Assembly (NCBI RefSeq): GCF_042650605.1
Contig: NZ_JBHSBN010000001.1
Coordinates: 310,001-374,000 of the forward strand
Length of the DNA: 64,000 nt
Source: Micromonospora_J zhanjiangensis
GTDB taxonomy: Bacteria; Actinomycetota; Actinomycetes; Mycobacteriales; Micromonosporaceae
Direction of reading: 5' to 3'
The position numbers were made by a program, and so were the translations under genes. Under the pieces are notes generated by a model. That model worked only from the letters and a program-made list of their open reading frames with translations, did not search any database and was not told where the DNA came from. Shown here one piece after another: positions 48,424 to 56,887 of this stretch; the first letter of the stretch is position 1, and each line of letters opens with the position of its first letter.

Positions 48424-49281
48424 ATGAGCAGCCCGCCCGGTCCGCCGCCCGATCCCGACGACGACGAATGGCGTCGCCGGGAGCGGGACACCGAGCCGAT
48501 TCCGCGGGACCGTCCTGACGACGGTCCCGCCTTCGGCACCGGTCCCGCCTATTCGGACGGTCCGTCCTACGCCGAGAGCGCCGGCTTCGGCCGGGAGGAG
48601 CCTCGGCGGCCGTGGGCGGACGACCCGGAGGGCTACCGGCAGCCCGAGTTCTCCGAGGACGAGCTGGCCGGCCTGCGGGTGGACGCGTCCGGGATGCCGC
48701 TCGGCACCCGCCGGGTGCTGCCGCTGGAGGACGAGCCGACCCCGCTGGTGGCCCGCTACCTCTTCCCGACCGAGCGTTACCGGGGCGAGTGGAAGCGGCA
48801 CTGGATCCACCTGGCCACCCCGCTGCTGGTCGGCATCCTGGCCACCTTCGTGCTCGGTTACCTGGCCGGCTTCCTGGCCGGCCAGAACGTCGGCGCGCTG
48901 ACCACGGTCGCCGTGATCCTCTGGTTCGCCGTCATCGGCTGGGTGGCCTGGCGGGTCGCGGACTGGTATTACGACCGGTTCATCCTCACGAACAAGCGGG
49001 TGATGGTGGTCAACGGCATCATCACCCGGCAGGTGGCGATGATGCCCCTGCTTCGGGTGACCGACATGAAGTACGAGCAGTCGCCGCTCGGCCGGACCCT
49101 GAACTACGGCACCTTCGTCCTGGAGTCGGCCGGTCAGGAGCAGGCACTCCGCGAGGTCAAGCACCTGCCCAACCCCAACGAGCTCTACCTGCGGGTCGTC
49201 GAGGAGATGTACGAGCCGCAGGCCGTCGAGGCCCGGCTGGGCAAGGAGGCCGACGAGGCCAAGGCCGACGACGGAGCCTGA
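48424..49281 (+). CDS. Membrane protein with bacterial PH (DUF304) domain
   Basis: 285 aa. An acidic disordered head (about 95 residues) is followed by two helices (LLVGILATFVLGYLAGFLAG, TTVAVILWFAVIGWVAWRVA). The bPH2 domain is YDRFILTNKRVMVVNGIITR...MMPLLRVTDMKYEQSPLGR (parts) with a C-terminal helical tail. The R-F-x-L-T-N-K-R core is diagnostic. Possibly a membrane-associated adaptor or stress protein; it is co-transcribed with the 52-aa peptide and followed by a sigma factor gene. Confidence 0.9.
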   Translation: MSSPPGPPPDPDDDEWRRRERDTEPIPRDRPDDGPAFGTGPAYSDGPSYAESAGFGREEPRRPWADDPEGYRQPEFSEDELAGLRVDASGMPLGTRRVLPLEDEPTPLVARYLFPTERYRGEWKRHWIHLATPLLVGILATFVLGYLAGFLAGQNVGALTTVAVILWFAVIGWVAWRVADWYYDRFILTNKRVMVVNGIITRQVAMMPLLRVTDMKYEQSPLGRTLNYGTFVLESAGQEQALREVKHLPNPNELYLRVVEEMYEPQAVEARLGKEADEAKADDGA

Positions 49282-49385
49282 CGCTTTCTGACCGAACATC
49301 GGATGGCCGGGAAGCTTGTCGCCATGAAGTGTCGGGGACGGGCGGAGACGCCCGTGACGGTGACACGGCTACGGGGAGGCGGCGG

Positions 49386-50210
49386 TTGGCGGCCAGGGAC
49401 AGCCTGGAGGAGGAGTTCCGCGAGTTCGTCGCGGCCCGCTCCGCCGCCCTGCTGCGCACCGCCTACCTGCTCGCCGGGGACTGGGCCACCGCCGAGGACC
49501 TGTTGCAGACCGCCCTCACCAAGACGTACCTGGCCTGGAAGCGGCTCGGTGGCATCGAGGCGGTCGAGCCGTACGCCCGGCGGGTGCTGGTCAACACGGC
49601 CACGAGCTGGTGGCGTCGCCGCTGGCACGGCGAACGCCCGACCGAGGTGTTGCCCGAGCGCAGCGCCCCGGACCAGATCGAGGAGCAGTTGGAGCGGGAC
49701 GCGCTCTGGCGGCACGTCCAGACCCTCCCGCTGCGCCAGCGGGCCGTGCTGGTGCTGCGCTTCTACGAGGACCTGTCCGAGGCGCAGACGGCCGACCTGC
49801 TCGGCATCTCGACCGGCACGGTGAAGAGCCAGACCTCCCGCGCCTTGCAAACGCTGCGGCGCCGGATGGGCGTCGAGTCGACCGCCGAGGCGGCGTCCTC
49901 GCCCCGCACCGCGGGCCCGCCGGGCCGGTCCCCCGGCGGGTCCGGGCGCGGCGCGCGCCCGCCCGCCACCCCCGACCCGATCGTGGCCGCGCCGGCCGCG
50001 CGCCCGCCCGCCACCCCCGACCCGATCGTGGTCGCGCCGGCCGGGGGGACCGCGGCGCCGGACGGTAGCCTGCGTCCGGCCGCCCCGGGACCGGTGCCCG
50101 GTGCCGACCGCTCGACCGGCCGTGGCGTACCGGTGGCGGCCGCGGTGTCCGCACCACCTGCCGGGGGCCCGTCCCGGCTGCCGGTGCCCGACCGCGGGGA
50201 CGGAGGCTGA
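49386..50210 (+). CDS. SigE-family ECF-type sigma factor with long Pro-rich tail
   Basis: 274 aa. Region 2 is LEEEFREFVAARSAALLRTAYLLAGDWATAEDLLQTA (parts of the SigE70 family block) and region 4 is LPLRQRAVLVLRFYEDLS...QTADLLGISTGTVKSQTSRAL. The core ends near residue 165; a further 110 Pro/Ala-rich residues follow, with a tandem 15-residue repeat. TTG 49386 is chosen because GGGGAGG lies 6 nt upstream and it starts just before region 2; GTG 49329 in the same frame is less likely. A membrane protein gene 42 bp downstream may encode its anti-sigma partner. Confidence 0.85.
   Translation: MAARDSLEEEFREFVAARSAALLRTAYLLAGDWATAEDLLQTALTKTYLAWKRLGGIEAVEPYARRVLVNTATSWWRRRWHGERPTEVLPERSAPDQIEEQLERDALWRHVQTLPLRQRAVLVLRFYEDLSEAQTADLLGISTGTVKSQTSRALQTLRRRMGVESTAEAASSPRTAGPPGRSPGGSGRGARPPATPDPIVAAPAARPPATPDPIVVAPAGGTAAPDGSLRPAAPGPVPGADRSTGRGVPVAAAVSAPPAGGPSRLPVPDRGDGG
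49953..50042 (+). repeat. Two 45-bp tandem repeats in the sigma factor gene
   Basis: Copies 49953-49997 and 49998-50042 differ at one base. They code ARPPATPDPIVAAPA and the same with one Val, keeping the frame. The repeat lengthens the disordered tail of the sigma factor. Confidence 0.85.
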
Positions 50211-50252
50211 GACGATGACAACCCGTAGGCCACGCCCGCGCGTTACTAGACC

Positions 50253-51485
50253 GTGACCCCGGAAGAGCTGCAGCGCGCGCTGCGGGACTCGATGTCCCGG
50301 CAGGTGGCCGCGCCGCCCGCGCCGGCCGCGGACCGGGCCGGTGCCGTGATCTCCCGGGGTCGGCGCGCCCAGCGGCTGCGTACCGGCACCGGGGTCGCCC
50401 TGGCCGCCGTGGCGACGGCCGTGGTGAGCGTGTTCGCCGGGCAGCTCACCGGCCCGGGGATCCCCGTCATCGGCGACCCGTTCGTCGACCCGACCGCCTC
50501 CGCCGACGTACCCGTGCCGGACGGACCCACCCCGGGGCCGACCGCGCCGGACGGACCCCCGGCGGTCGACGTGGTGGTCGGCGCCACCCTGCACACCACG
50601 GCCGGCGGCCGGGTCGACCTGTCCGCCGTGGGTCCGGTCGCCACCGTCCGGCGGGCGCCGGTCGGGTGGCTGGTGATCACCCGGCCGCGACCCGGCACCG
50701 CCGGCCTCTGGTACGTCACCGCGACCGCCCGCCCGGTGCCGGTCCTCACCGACATCGACGCGGTCACCGTGGCGTCCGACGGGCAGCGGGTCAGCTGGCG
50801 GGCCGGCGGTACGTTGTCGGTCGGCACCCTCTCCGGCGGCACGTTCAGCAGCAGTACGGACGTCCCCGCGCCGCCCGGGGCCGAACCGGCCGGCTTCGTC
50901 GGTGTCGCGGTCCTGTTGCGCCGGGCCGAGGCCCAGGGCGGCGGCTACGGCCTGTGGTGGCCCGCCGAGCCCACCCCGCCGACCTGGTCGTGGAACCCCG
51001 ACGCGCTCGGCGTGTACGGCCAACTGCCGGAGAACCGGGGCCTGCTCGGGCTGGTCTCGGCCGGGCAGCCGGCCCGCCCCTGCCTGGCGGTGCTGGACGT
51101 CAACCGGGCACTGGCCCCGTTGCGTACCGCCTGCGGCGCCCCGCTGGGCGGGGACGCCCGCGGCGCGATCTCCCCGGACGGCAGGTGGCTGGTCGCCGAC
51201 GCCGAGCACCCGGCCGGCACCCCGACGGCCGGGCCCGGCTCCTGCCTGGTGGTCGACCTGGCCACCGTCTTCGACCGGCCGACCGGCGCGCGGCCGGCCG
51301 GACCGGCGCTGACCGGGGATCCGGTCTGGACCGACGCGGGCTCGCTGACCTACCTCGGCGGGCCGGCGGAGCTGGTCCGGGTGGCGGCCGACCGGATCGC
51401 CGCCGGCGGCGAGGGCGTCGAGCGGTTCCCGGTCCCGAACGCCCGGGCCGGGGACCCGGTGGTGCTGGTCGCCGACACCCGCTGA
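50253..51485 (+). CDS. Single-pass membrane protein with external propeller-like domain, probable anti-sigma partner
   Basis: 410 aa. A cytoplasmic head of about 45 residues (TPEELQRALRDSMSRQVAAP), a membrane helix (TGVALAAVATAVVSVFAGQL), a Pro-rich linker and an external beta-rich domain with repeating W/G strands (GGYGLWWPAEPTPPTWSW, RGAISPDGRWLVADAEHP). No HxxxCxxC zinc motif is present. Its place right after a sigma factor gene is the reason to suspect anti-sigma function. GTG 50253 is the first start after an in-frame stop at 50247. Confidence 0.75.
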   Translation: MTPEELQRALRDSMSRQVAAPPAPAADRAGAVISRGRRAQRLRTGTGVALAAVATAVVSVFAGQLTGPGIPVIGDPFVDPTASADVPVPDGPTPGPTAPDGPPAVDVVVGATLHTTAGGRVDLSAVGPVATVRRAPVGWLVITRPRPGTAGLWYVTATARPVPVLTDIDAVTVASDGQRVSWRAGGTLSVGTLSGGTFSSSTDVPAPPGAEPAGFVGVAVLLRRAEAQGGGYGLWWPAEPTPPTWSWNPDALGVYGQLPENRGLLGLVSAGQPARPCLAVLDVNRALAPLRTACGAPLGGDARGAISPDGRWLVADAEHPAGTPTAGPGSCLVVDLATVFDRPTGARPAGPALTGDPVWTDAGSLTYLGGPAELVRVAADRIAAGGEGVERFPVPNARAGDPVVLVADTR

Positions 51486-51564
51486 CCGCCGGTCCCGTCC
51501 CGCCCGGCCGCCGGCGGCGGGATCCGGCACGGTGGCGGCGGGTCGGGCCGGGTACCGTCGGCCG

Positions 51565-52464
51565 GTGAGCCCTCTCCGGCACGACCCGGACGACGGCGGT
51601 CCGCCGGCCGCCGGGATCGACCTGCACACCCACTCGACCGCCAGCGACGGCACACTCAGCCCGGCCGAACTGGTCCGCGCCGCGGCCGGTACCGGCCTCG
51701 ACGTGCTGGCGATCACCGATCACGACACCACGTCCGGCTGGGCACCCGCGGTGGCGGCGCTGCCACCCGGCCTCACGTTGATCCGCGGCGCCGAACTGTC
51801 CTGCCGCTGGTACGGCGGGCAACCGGCCGTCGCGTTGCACCTGCTGGCGTACCTGTTCGACCCGGACGAGGCGGAGCTGCGGGCCGAACTGGCCCGGGTC
51901 CGGGCGGCCCGGGAGGTGCGCGGGGAACGGATCGTCGAGCTGCTGCGCGCCGACGGCGTCGACGTCGACTGGGCGGACATCCGGGCCCGGGCGGCCGGTG
52001 GCACGGTCGGCCGGCCGCACATCGCCCAGGCGTTGATCCGCGCCGGGCTGGTGACCAGCACCGCCGAGGCGTTCACCGCCCGCTGGCTGGGGGAGCGGTA
52101 CCGGCTGCCCAAGGAGGACATCGACGTCTTCCGGGCGGTCGAGCTGGTCCGCCGCGCGGGCGGCGTGCCGGTCTTCGCGCATCCGCGGGCCAGCCGGCGG
52201 GGTCCGGTCGTCCCGGACCGCCTGATCGTCGAGCTGGCCGCCGCCGGGCTGGCCGGTCTGGAGGCCGATCACGAGGACCACTCGCCGGCCGAACGCGCGC
52301 ACGTCCGGGCGTTGGCCGCCGAGCTGGGGCTGCTGGTCACCGGATCGTCGGACTTCCACGGCGGCAACAAACGGGTCCGGCTGGGCGCGTTCGGCACCGC
52401 GCCGGAGGTGTACGAGCGGCTGATCGGCCTGGCCAGCGGGGTGACGCCGGTCGCTTCGGCGTGA
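51565..52464 (+). CDS. PHP-domain phosphoesterase
   Basis: 299 aa. DLHTHSTASDGTLSP and AITDHDTTSGW give the first metal ligands; then LTLIRGAELSC, GRPHIAQAL, PVFAHPRAS and TGSSDFHG supply the others. This single-domain set is that of YciV/TrpH-like phosphoesterases that cleave nucleoside 3',5'-bisphosphates or 5'-ends of RNA. The GTG start at 51565 has no strong ribosome site. marC follows 31 bp later. Confidence 0.92.
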   Translation: MSPLRHDPDDGGPPAAGIDLHTHSTASDGTLSPAELVRAAAGTGLDVLAITDHDTTSGWAPAVAALPPGLTLIRGAELSCRWYGGQPAVALHLLAYLFDPDEAELRAELARVRAAREVRGERIVELLRADGVDVDWADIRARAAGGTVGRPHIAQALIRAGLVTSTAEAFTARWLGERYRLPKEDIDVFRAVELVRRAGGVPVFAHPRASRRGPVVPDRLIVELAAAGLAGLEADHEDHSPAERAHVRALAAELGLLVTGSSDFHGGNKRVRLGAFGTAPEVYERLIGLASGVTPVASA

Positions 52465-52495
52465 ACCGGATCCGCCTCGCCGCTACCGTGACCGG

Positions 52496-53110
52496 GTGGA
52501 TCTGACACTGTTCGGCGAGGTCTTCGTGACCCTGTTGGTCATCACCGATCCTCCCGGCATGATGCCGATCTTCCTCGCCCTGACCGGTCCGCTGCCGGCC
52601 CGGGAACGGAACCGGGCCGCCTGGCAGGCCGTGGCGCTCGCCCTCGGGGTGATCGTGGTCTTCGCGGTCGCCGGCCAGACCCTGCTGGCATACCTGCACG
52701 TGACCCTGCCGGCGCTGCAGGCGGCCGGTGGCCTGCTGCTGATCCTGGTCGCCCTGGAACTGCTGACCGGCAAGGCGGACGACCCCGACCAGCAGGCCAC
52801 CGCCAACATCGCCCTGGTGCCGCTCGGTACGCCGCTGCTGGCCGGCCCCGGTGCCATCGTCGCGACCATGCTCTTCGTGCAGCGCGCGCACACGTCCGGC
52901 GCCTACGCGCAGATCGCCGCCGCGATCGTCGCCGTGATGATCGCCGTCTGGATCGTGCTGCGGTTCTCCGGCGCCATCGTGCGGATCCTGCGGCCGGGCG
53001 GCATCGAGGTGCTGACCCGGATCGCGGGTCTGCTGCTCGCCGCGATCGCGGTCCAGCTCATCGCGGACGCGCTGGCGGCCTTCGTCAACGTCTACGCCCA
53101 CCGGGCCTGA
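52496..53110 (+). CDS. MarC-family integral membrane protein
   Basis: 204 aa, six helices: LFGEVFVTLLVITDPPGMMP (MarC signature with DPPG), VALALGVIVVFAVAGQTLLA, LQAAGGLLLILVALELLTG, then LVPLGTPLLAGPGAIVATML, IAAAIVAVMIAVWIVLRFSG and ARIAGLLLAAIAVQLIADAL-like C-terminal helix. MarC proteins are not drug pumps despite the name; their role is unclear. The GTG start lies at 52496. Confidence 0.92.
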   Translation: MDLTLFGEVFVTLLVITDPPGMMPIFLALTGPLPARERNRAAWQAVALALGVIVVFAVAGQTLLAYLHVTLPALQAAGGLLLILVALELLTGKADDPDQQATANIALVPLGTPLLAGPGAIVATMLFVQRAHTSGAYAQIAAAIVAVMIAVWIVLRFSGAIVRILRPGGIEVLTRIAGLLLAAIAVQLIADALAAFVNVYAHRA

Positions 53111-53160
53111 TCCCGCGCGGCCGGCGCGCCGGTGTCGGACCGGGATGGCAGGATCTGGGC

Positions 53161-54144
53161 GTGCGACGACCACCAGCGGGCGGCCGCCCGCCCACCGCCG
53201 GACGCTCCGCCCCGACCGGCGGCCGGACCCCGCGCCCCCGGGCCGACCAGCCGGAGCAGCTCGGCTTCGAGGGCATGCCGGAGCGGTTGTTCGTCTGCAC
53301 ACCGAGCAAACTCGCCGCCTACGCGGACTGCCCCCGGCGTTACCGCTACTCCTATGTCGACCGACCGGCGCCGCCGCGCGGTGGGCCTTGGGCGCACAAC
53401 TCGCTCGGCGCCAGCGTGCACAACGCGTTGCGCGGCTGGTACGCGCTGCCGCCCGGCAAGCGGCATCCGCAGGCGCTGCCCACCCTGCTCAAGGGCACCT
53501 GGGTCGGCGAGGGCTACCGCGACGACGACCAGGAACGCACGGCCTTCCGGCGCGCGCTGGAGTGGCTGGAGACCTACGTCGGGACGCTCGACCCGGCCGA
53601 CGAACCGCTCGGCGTGGAGCGGGTGGTCGCGGTGAAGACCTCGGTGCTGGCGTTCAACGGGCGCGCCGACCGGATCGACTCCCGTCCCGGACCGGACGGC
53701 CCGGAGTTGGTGATCGTCGACTACAAGACCGGCCGCGCCGGGCAGGACCGGGACGACGCGCGCGGCTCGCAGGCGCTGGCCCTCTACGCGTACGCGGCCG
53801 AGCGGGTCTTCCGGCGCCCGTGCCGGCGGGTGGAGCTGCACCACCTGCCGACCGGCACGGTGGTCGGCCACGACCACACCGAGGACTCGCTGGCCCGGCA
53901 GCTGCACCGGGCCGAGGCGACCGCCCGGGACATCGTCGAGGCCGAACGGGCGGTGACCGACGGCGCCGACCCCGACGAGGCCTTCCCGACCAGTCCGGGC
54001 AGCCTCTGCACCTGGTGCGACTACCGGCGGGTCTGCCCGGCCGGTGCCGAGGCACCGGCCGTCGAGCCCTGGGCCGCGGTCGACCGGGTCCTGCTGCCGG
54101 TGATCCCGCCGGCCGACCCGGACCCGGTCACCGACGCGGACTGA
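53161..54144 (+). CDS. Stand-alone RecB/Cas4-like PD-(D/E)XK nuclease with probable Fe-S site
   Basis: 327 aa. LFVCTPSKLAAYADCPRRYRY holds the N-terminal C57. LGASVHNALRGW with its conserved His, GRADRID, and the core ELVIVDYKTGR (Asp and Lys catalytic) follow, then QALALYAYA. The C-terminus CTWCDYRRVCP gives three cysteines, which with C57 fit the iron-staple of Cas4, AddB and RecB-like nucleases. It is encoded alone, with no CRISPR or helicase gene beside it. It is likely a single-strand DNA nuclease in repair. The GTG start at 53161 leaves a basic Pro-rich head of 40 residues. Confidence 0.9.
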   Translation: MRRPPAGGRPPTAGRSAPTGGRTPRPRADQPEQLGFEGMPERLFVCTPSKLAAYADCPRRYRYSYVDRPAPPRGGPWAHNSLGASVHNALRGWYALPPGKRHPQALPTLLKGTWVGEGYRDDDQERTAFRRALEWLETYVGTLDPADEPLGVERVVAVKTSVLAFNGRADRIDSRPGPDGPELVIVDYKTGRAGQDRDDARGSQALALYAYAAERVFRRPCRRVELHHLPTGTVVGHDHTEDSLARQLHRAEATARDIVEAERAVTDGADPDEAFPTSPGSLCTWCDYRRVCPAGAEAPAVEPWAAVDRVLLPVIPPADPDPVTDAD

Positions 54145-54170
54145 GCCCGGCCCGGCCGCCGGCGGCCTGG

Positions 54171-55028
54171 TCAGCCGGTCGGGGCGAGCCGGGTGGCCCT
54201 GGCCTGCGCGGCCTGGTAGATCTCGCCCTCGATGAACCGGCGGGGGACCGCGTTCAGGGCCAGGCGCAGCGCCCGGACGCCGAGTTCGGCCGACAGATCG
54301 GTGGTGGGCAGGCCCAGTCCGCCGTACCGGCGCCGGGCCCACTGCGGCAACAGGCCGAACGCGGTGCCGGCCAGCCCGAAGTAGAGCAGTCGGGTCGGAC
54401 CGAGGCTCAGGCCGACCCGCAACGGAAGGCTGATCTTCCGGGGTACCGGTGGCGCGGTGAGGAACAGCGCCGTCTCGGCGGCCTCCCTGGTCAGCCGCAA
54501 CTCCGGCCGGATCCGGCGGTAGTACTCCGCCACCTCGGCCGCGCTGCCCGGCACCGATTGCGGGTCCAACCCGGCCAGGGCGGCGGCCCGGCGCTGTTCG
54601 GCGAAGTAACCGTCCACCTCCGCCCCGGTCAGCGGTACGCCGGCCCGCTGGGCGGTGGTGACGAACGACTCGACCTCGGTGACGTGCACCCAGCGCAGCA
54701 GGTCCGGTTCGTCGACCCGGAACTCCTCCGCGGTGAACGGGTCCCGGGCGGTCATCCGGGCGTGCATCCGCCGCAACCGGCGCCCGGCGGCCTCGGCCTC
54801 GGCGGTGGTGCCGTAGATGGTGGTGGCCACGTACGTCGTGGTGCGCATGAGCCGTCCCCACGCGTCGGCCTTGAAGTCGCTGTTCTGCGCCACCCCGGCC
54901 ATCGCCCGCGGATGCAGGGCCTGCAGGTAGAGCGCCCGCAGGCCGGCCAGGAACAGGATCGGTTCCTCGTGCACCTTCCAGGTGACCGAGCCGGGCCCGA
55001 ACAGCCCGAGATCGTCGTCGGGGTCCAT
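54171..55028 (-). CDS. MpaB-family (DUF2236) oxygenase-like protein
   Basis: 285 aa. FGPGSVTWKVHEEPILFLAG, ALYLQALHPRAMAGVAQNS, TTYVATTIYGT and LRWVHVTEVESFV are the DUF2236 blocks; the His residues are heme or metal ligands in family members such as latex-clearing protein and MpaB. The reaction here is unknown. It is convergent with the nuclease gene. Confidence 0.92.
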   Translation of the reverse strand: MDPDDDLGLFGPGSVTWKVHEEPILFLAGLRALYLQALHPRAMAGVAQNSDFKADAWGRLMRTTTYVATTIYGTTAEAEAAGRRLRRMHARMTARDPFTAEEFRVDEPDLLRWVHVTEVESFVTTAQRAGVPLTGAEVDGYFAEQRRAAALAGLDPQSVPGSAAEVAEYYRRIRPELRLTREAAETALFLTAPPVPRKISLPLRVGLSLGPTRLLYFGLAGTAFGLLPQWARRRYGGLGLPTTDLSAELGVRALRLALNAVPRRFIEGEIYQAAQARATRLAPTG

Positions 55029-55095
55029 CGGTCAAGCCTGCCACGTGGGCCGGACCGCCGGCACGCCTCGCCGCGTCGCCGGGCTGGCCGCGGCG

Positions 55096-55557
55096 TCAGG
55101 CGTCCGTGGTCTCGCTGGTGTCCGCGGTCTCGTCGGTGTCCGCGGCGCGACGGGTCTGGCAGTTCGGGCACAGCCCCCAGAAGGTCACCTCGGCCTCGTC
55201 CACATCGAACCCGTGCGCGGTGTCCGGATCGAGGCACGGGGCGCTGCCGCGTGAGCAGTCGATGTCGGCGATCTCGCCGCAGCCACGGCAGACGACGTGA
55301 TGGTGGTTGTCGCCGACCCGGGCCTCGTAGCGGGCCGGGCTGCCGGCCGGCTCGATCCGCCGGGACAGGCCGGCCCGGGACAGCGCACCGAGCACGTCGT
55401 AGATCGCCTGGATGGAGACCGAGTCGAGCCGTTCGCGGACCCGCCGGGTGATCTCGTCGACCTCCAGGTGGCCGCCGCCGGCGAGGACGTCGAGCACGGC
55501 GAGGCGCGGCCGGGTGACCCGAAGCCCCCGGGAGCGGAGCAACTCCTCACCTGACAT
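55096..55557 (-). CDS. Fur-family transcriptional regulator (FurA/CatR-like)
   Basis: 153 aa. Winged helix LRSRGLRVTRPRLAVLDVL and SIQAIYDVLGALSRAGLSRR, then the metal region HHHVVCRGCGEI and CPNC, which forms a structural zinc site together with the HHH/Cys motif. Sequence flavour (VTRPR..VL, DxCPN-type C-terminus) resembles peroxide-sensing FurA/CatR. No catalase gene is adjacent; the divergent neighbour codes a DUF2231 membrane protein, which it may control. Confidence 0.92.
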   Translation of the reverse strand: MSGEELLRSRGLRVTRPRLAVLDVLAGGGHLEVDEITRRVRERLDSVSIQAIYDVLGALSRAGLSRRIEPAGSPARYEARVGDNHHHVVCRGCGEIADIDCSRGSAPCLDPDTAHGFDVDEAEVTFWGLCPNCQTRRAADTDETADTSETTDA

Positions 55558-55658
55558 GCCGTAATCACAGCATGACCAGTCGGGACCGACAACCGGGGAA
55601 TCGGACGAGGTGGCCTACGCTGGCCTCGGTCGCTCCCGATCCGTACCGGAGGTTGTCG

Positions 55659-56141
55659 ATGTTCAGAGAAGTCATGGGCCTTCCGGCGCATGCGTTGGTG
55701 ATCCATGCCGCGGTGGTCTTCGTCCCGCTGCTCGCGGTGCTCGCCATCGGGTACGGCGTCCTGCCGGCCTGGCGCGGCCGGCTCGGCTGGGCGGCGGCGA
55801 TCCTCGCCGTACTCGCCCCGGTGACCGTCTTCGTCGCCAAGGAGTCCGGCGAGGAACTCGAGCACATCCTGGCGGAGAAGAACTACGGCGCCGAGATCCT
55901 GAAGCAGGTCGAGGTCCACAGTGGGTACGCCGACCAGCTGTTCTGGTGGACGGTGGGTCTGGCGGTGGCCACCGCCCTGCTGCTGTTCGCCACCAGCCGG
56001 CACCCGCGGGCCGCGGCGCTGCCCGGCTGGGTCGGCACGGTGCTGACCGGCCTGGTCGTCGTGCTGGGCGTGCTCGCGGTGATCTACGTCTACCTGACCG
56101 GCGACTCCGGAGCCCAGGCGGTCTGGAAGGGCGTCGTCTAG
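55659..56141 (+). CDS. DUF2231 membrane protein
   Basis: 160 aa, four helices. GLPAHALVIHAAVVFVPLLA and LGWAAAILAVLAPVTVFVAK with VHSGYADQLFWWTVGLAVAT are the DUF2231 pattern; conserved His residues lie near the membrane surfaces (PAHALVIH, VEVHSG), so heme or metal binding is possible. ATG 55659 follows GGAGG; the open frame upstream lacks support. It is divergent from the Fur-family gene. Confidence 0.9.
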   Translation: MFREVMGLPAHALVIHAAVVFVPLLAVLAIGYGVLPAWRGRLGWAAAILAVLAPVTVFVAKESGEELEHILAEKNYGAEILKQVEVHSGYADQLFWWTVGLAVATALLLFATSRHPRAAALPGWVGTVLTGLVVVLGVLAVIYVYLTGDSGAQAVWKGVV

Positions 56142-56184
56142 CACCGTCGCTCGGGTGGCGGCCGGGTCGGAGCAGGACGCCGGG

Positions 56185-56526
56185 TCAGAGCACGACCCGG
56201 CCGCAGAGCAGGCAGAACAGCACCAGCAGCACCACGCCGGCGACCACGGCGACGGTGCCGGTCACCGTCCGGGCGCGTTGTTCCTCCGCCTCCACGGCGA
56301 GGACGTCCTGCGGCGGGAGTTGACGCGGCGGGGCGGGCCGGATGTGCACCGGCGGACGCCAGTCCCCGGCCGGCACCGGAGTCGGTGGCGGCCCGGCGTA
56401 GCCGACCTGCGCCGGTGGCGGGGCCGCCGGTAGCGGCGCCGGAGGCGCCATCGGACCGCCGGGCTCGGGTTCGACCGGCCGGCGCCAGACGTCGTGGCCG
56501 GCCGGGTCGCCGCTGAAGTCCGTCAC
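56185..56526 (-). CDS. Small Pro-rich protein with C-terminal membrane helix
   Basis: 113 aa. A Pro/Ala-rich cytoplasmic head (PAPLPAAPPPAQVGYAGPPP), then QRARTVTGTVAVVAGVVLLV and VLFCLLCGRVVL, a single tail helix with two Cys. GTG 56526 is chosen over TTG 56544; neither has a good ribosome site. Function unknown; convergent with the DUF2231 gene. Confidence 0.6.
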   Translation of the reverse strand: MTDFSGDPAGHDVWRRPVEPEPGGPMAPPAPLPAAPPPAQVGYAGPPPTPVPAGDWRPPVHIRPAPPRQLPPQDVLAVEAEEQRARTVTGTVAVVAGVVLLVLFCLLCGRVVL

Positions 56527-56654
56527 GCTGTCCGACGCTACCAACGTCGGCGGCCGACGAACCCGCCCGACGTGCCCGTCGCGGCGGCCGGCCCGGCCCG
56601 GCGGGTGATCCCGGCCAGCGGCCGGACCCGCCGCGCGCGGGTAGGCTTGCCGGC

Positions 56655-56837
56655 GTGGACAGGCTTGACGAACCGCGCCGACCGGCGTCGGCGGCCCGGC
56701 CGACCCGGCCCGAGCGCCGCGCGGACGACGCTCCGGTGCTGCCCGAGCGGTCGGCCGACGACACCGATCACGGCTGGGGCGAGCGCTCCGACTCCAACGA
56801 CGACCGACTGCTGGCCGACCGCCCGCCGCACTGGTGA
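56655..56837 (+). CDS. 60-aa acidic protein ending RPPHW
   Basis: Starts at GTG 56655. The body is charged and disordered (RRADDAPVLPERSADDTDHG) and ends WGERSDSNDDRLLADRPPHW. Small proteins with the DDRLL-x-x-RPPHW ending are common in actinobacteria at similar positions, which is why I call this a real gene. No function is known. Confidence 0.7.
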   Translation: MDRLDEPRRPASAARPTRPERRADDAPVLPERSADDTDHGWGERSDSNDDRLLADRPPHW

Positions 56838-56887
56838 TCCGCCCCGGGCTGTCGGTCGCCGAAACGGACGTCTCGCCCCGCGCCGGG

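Noticed and set aside
53161..54144. Cas4 of a CRISPR locus
   Set aside because: The nuclease resembles Cas4 in its Cys and core motifs, but no cas1, cas2 or repeat array exists in the window.
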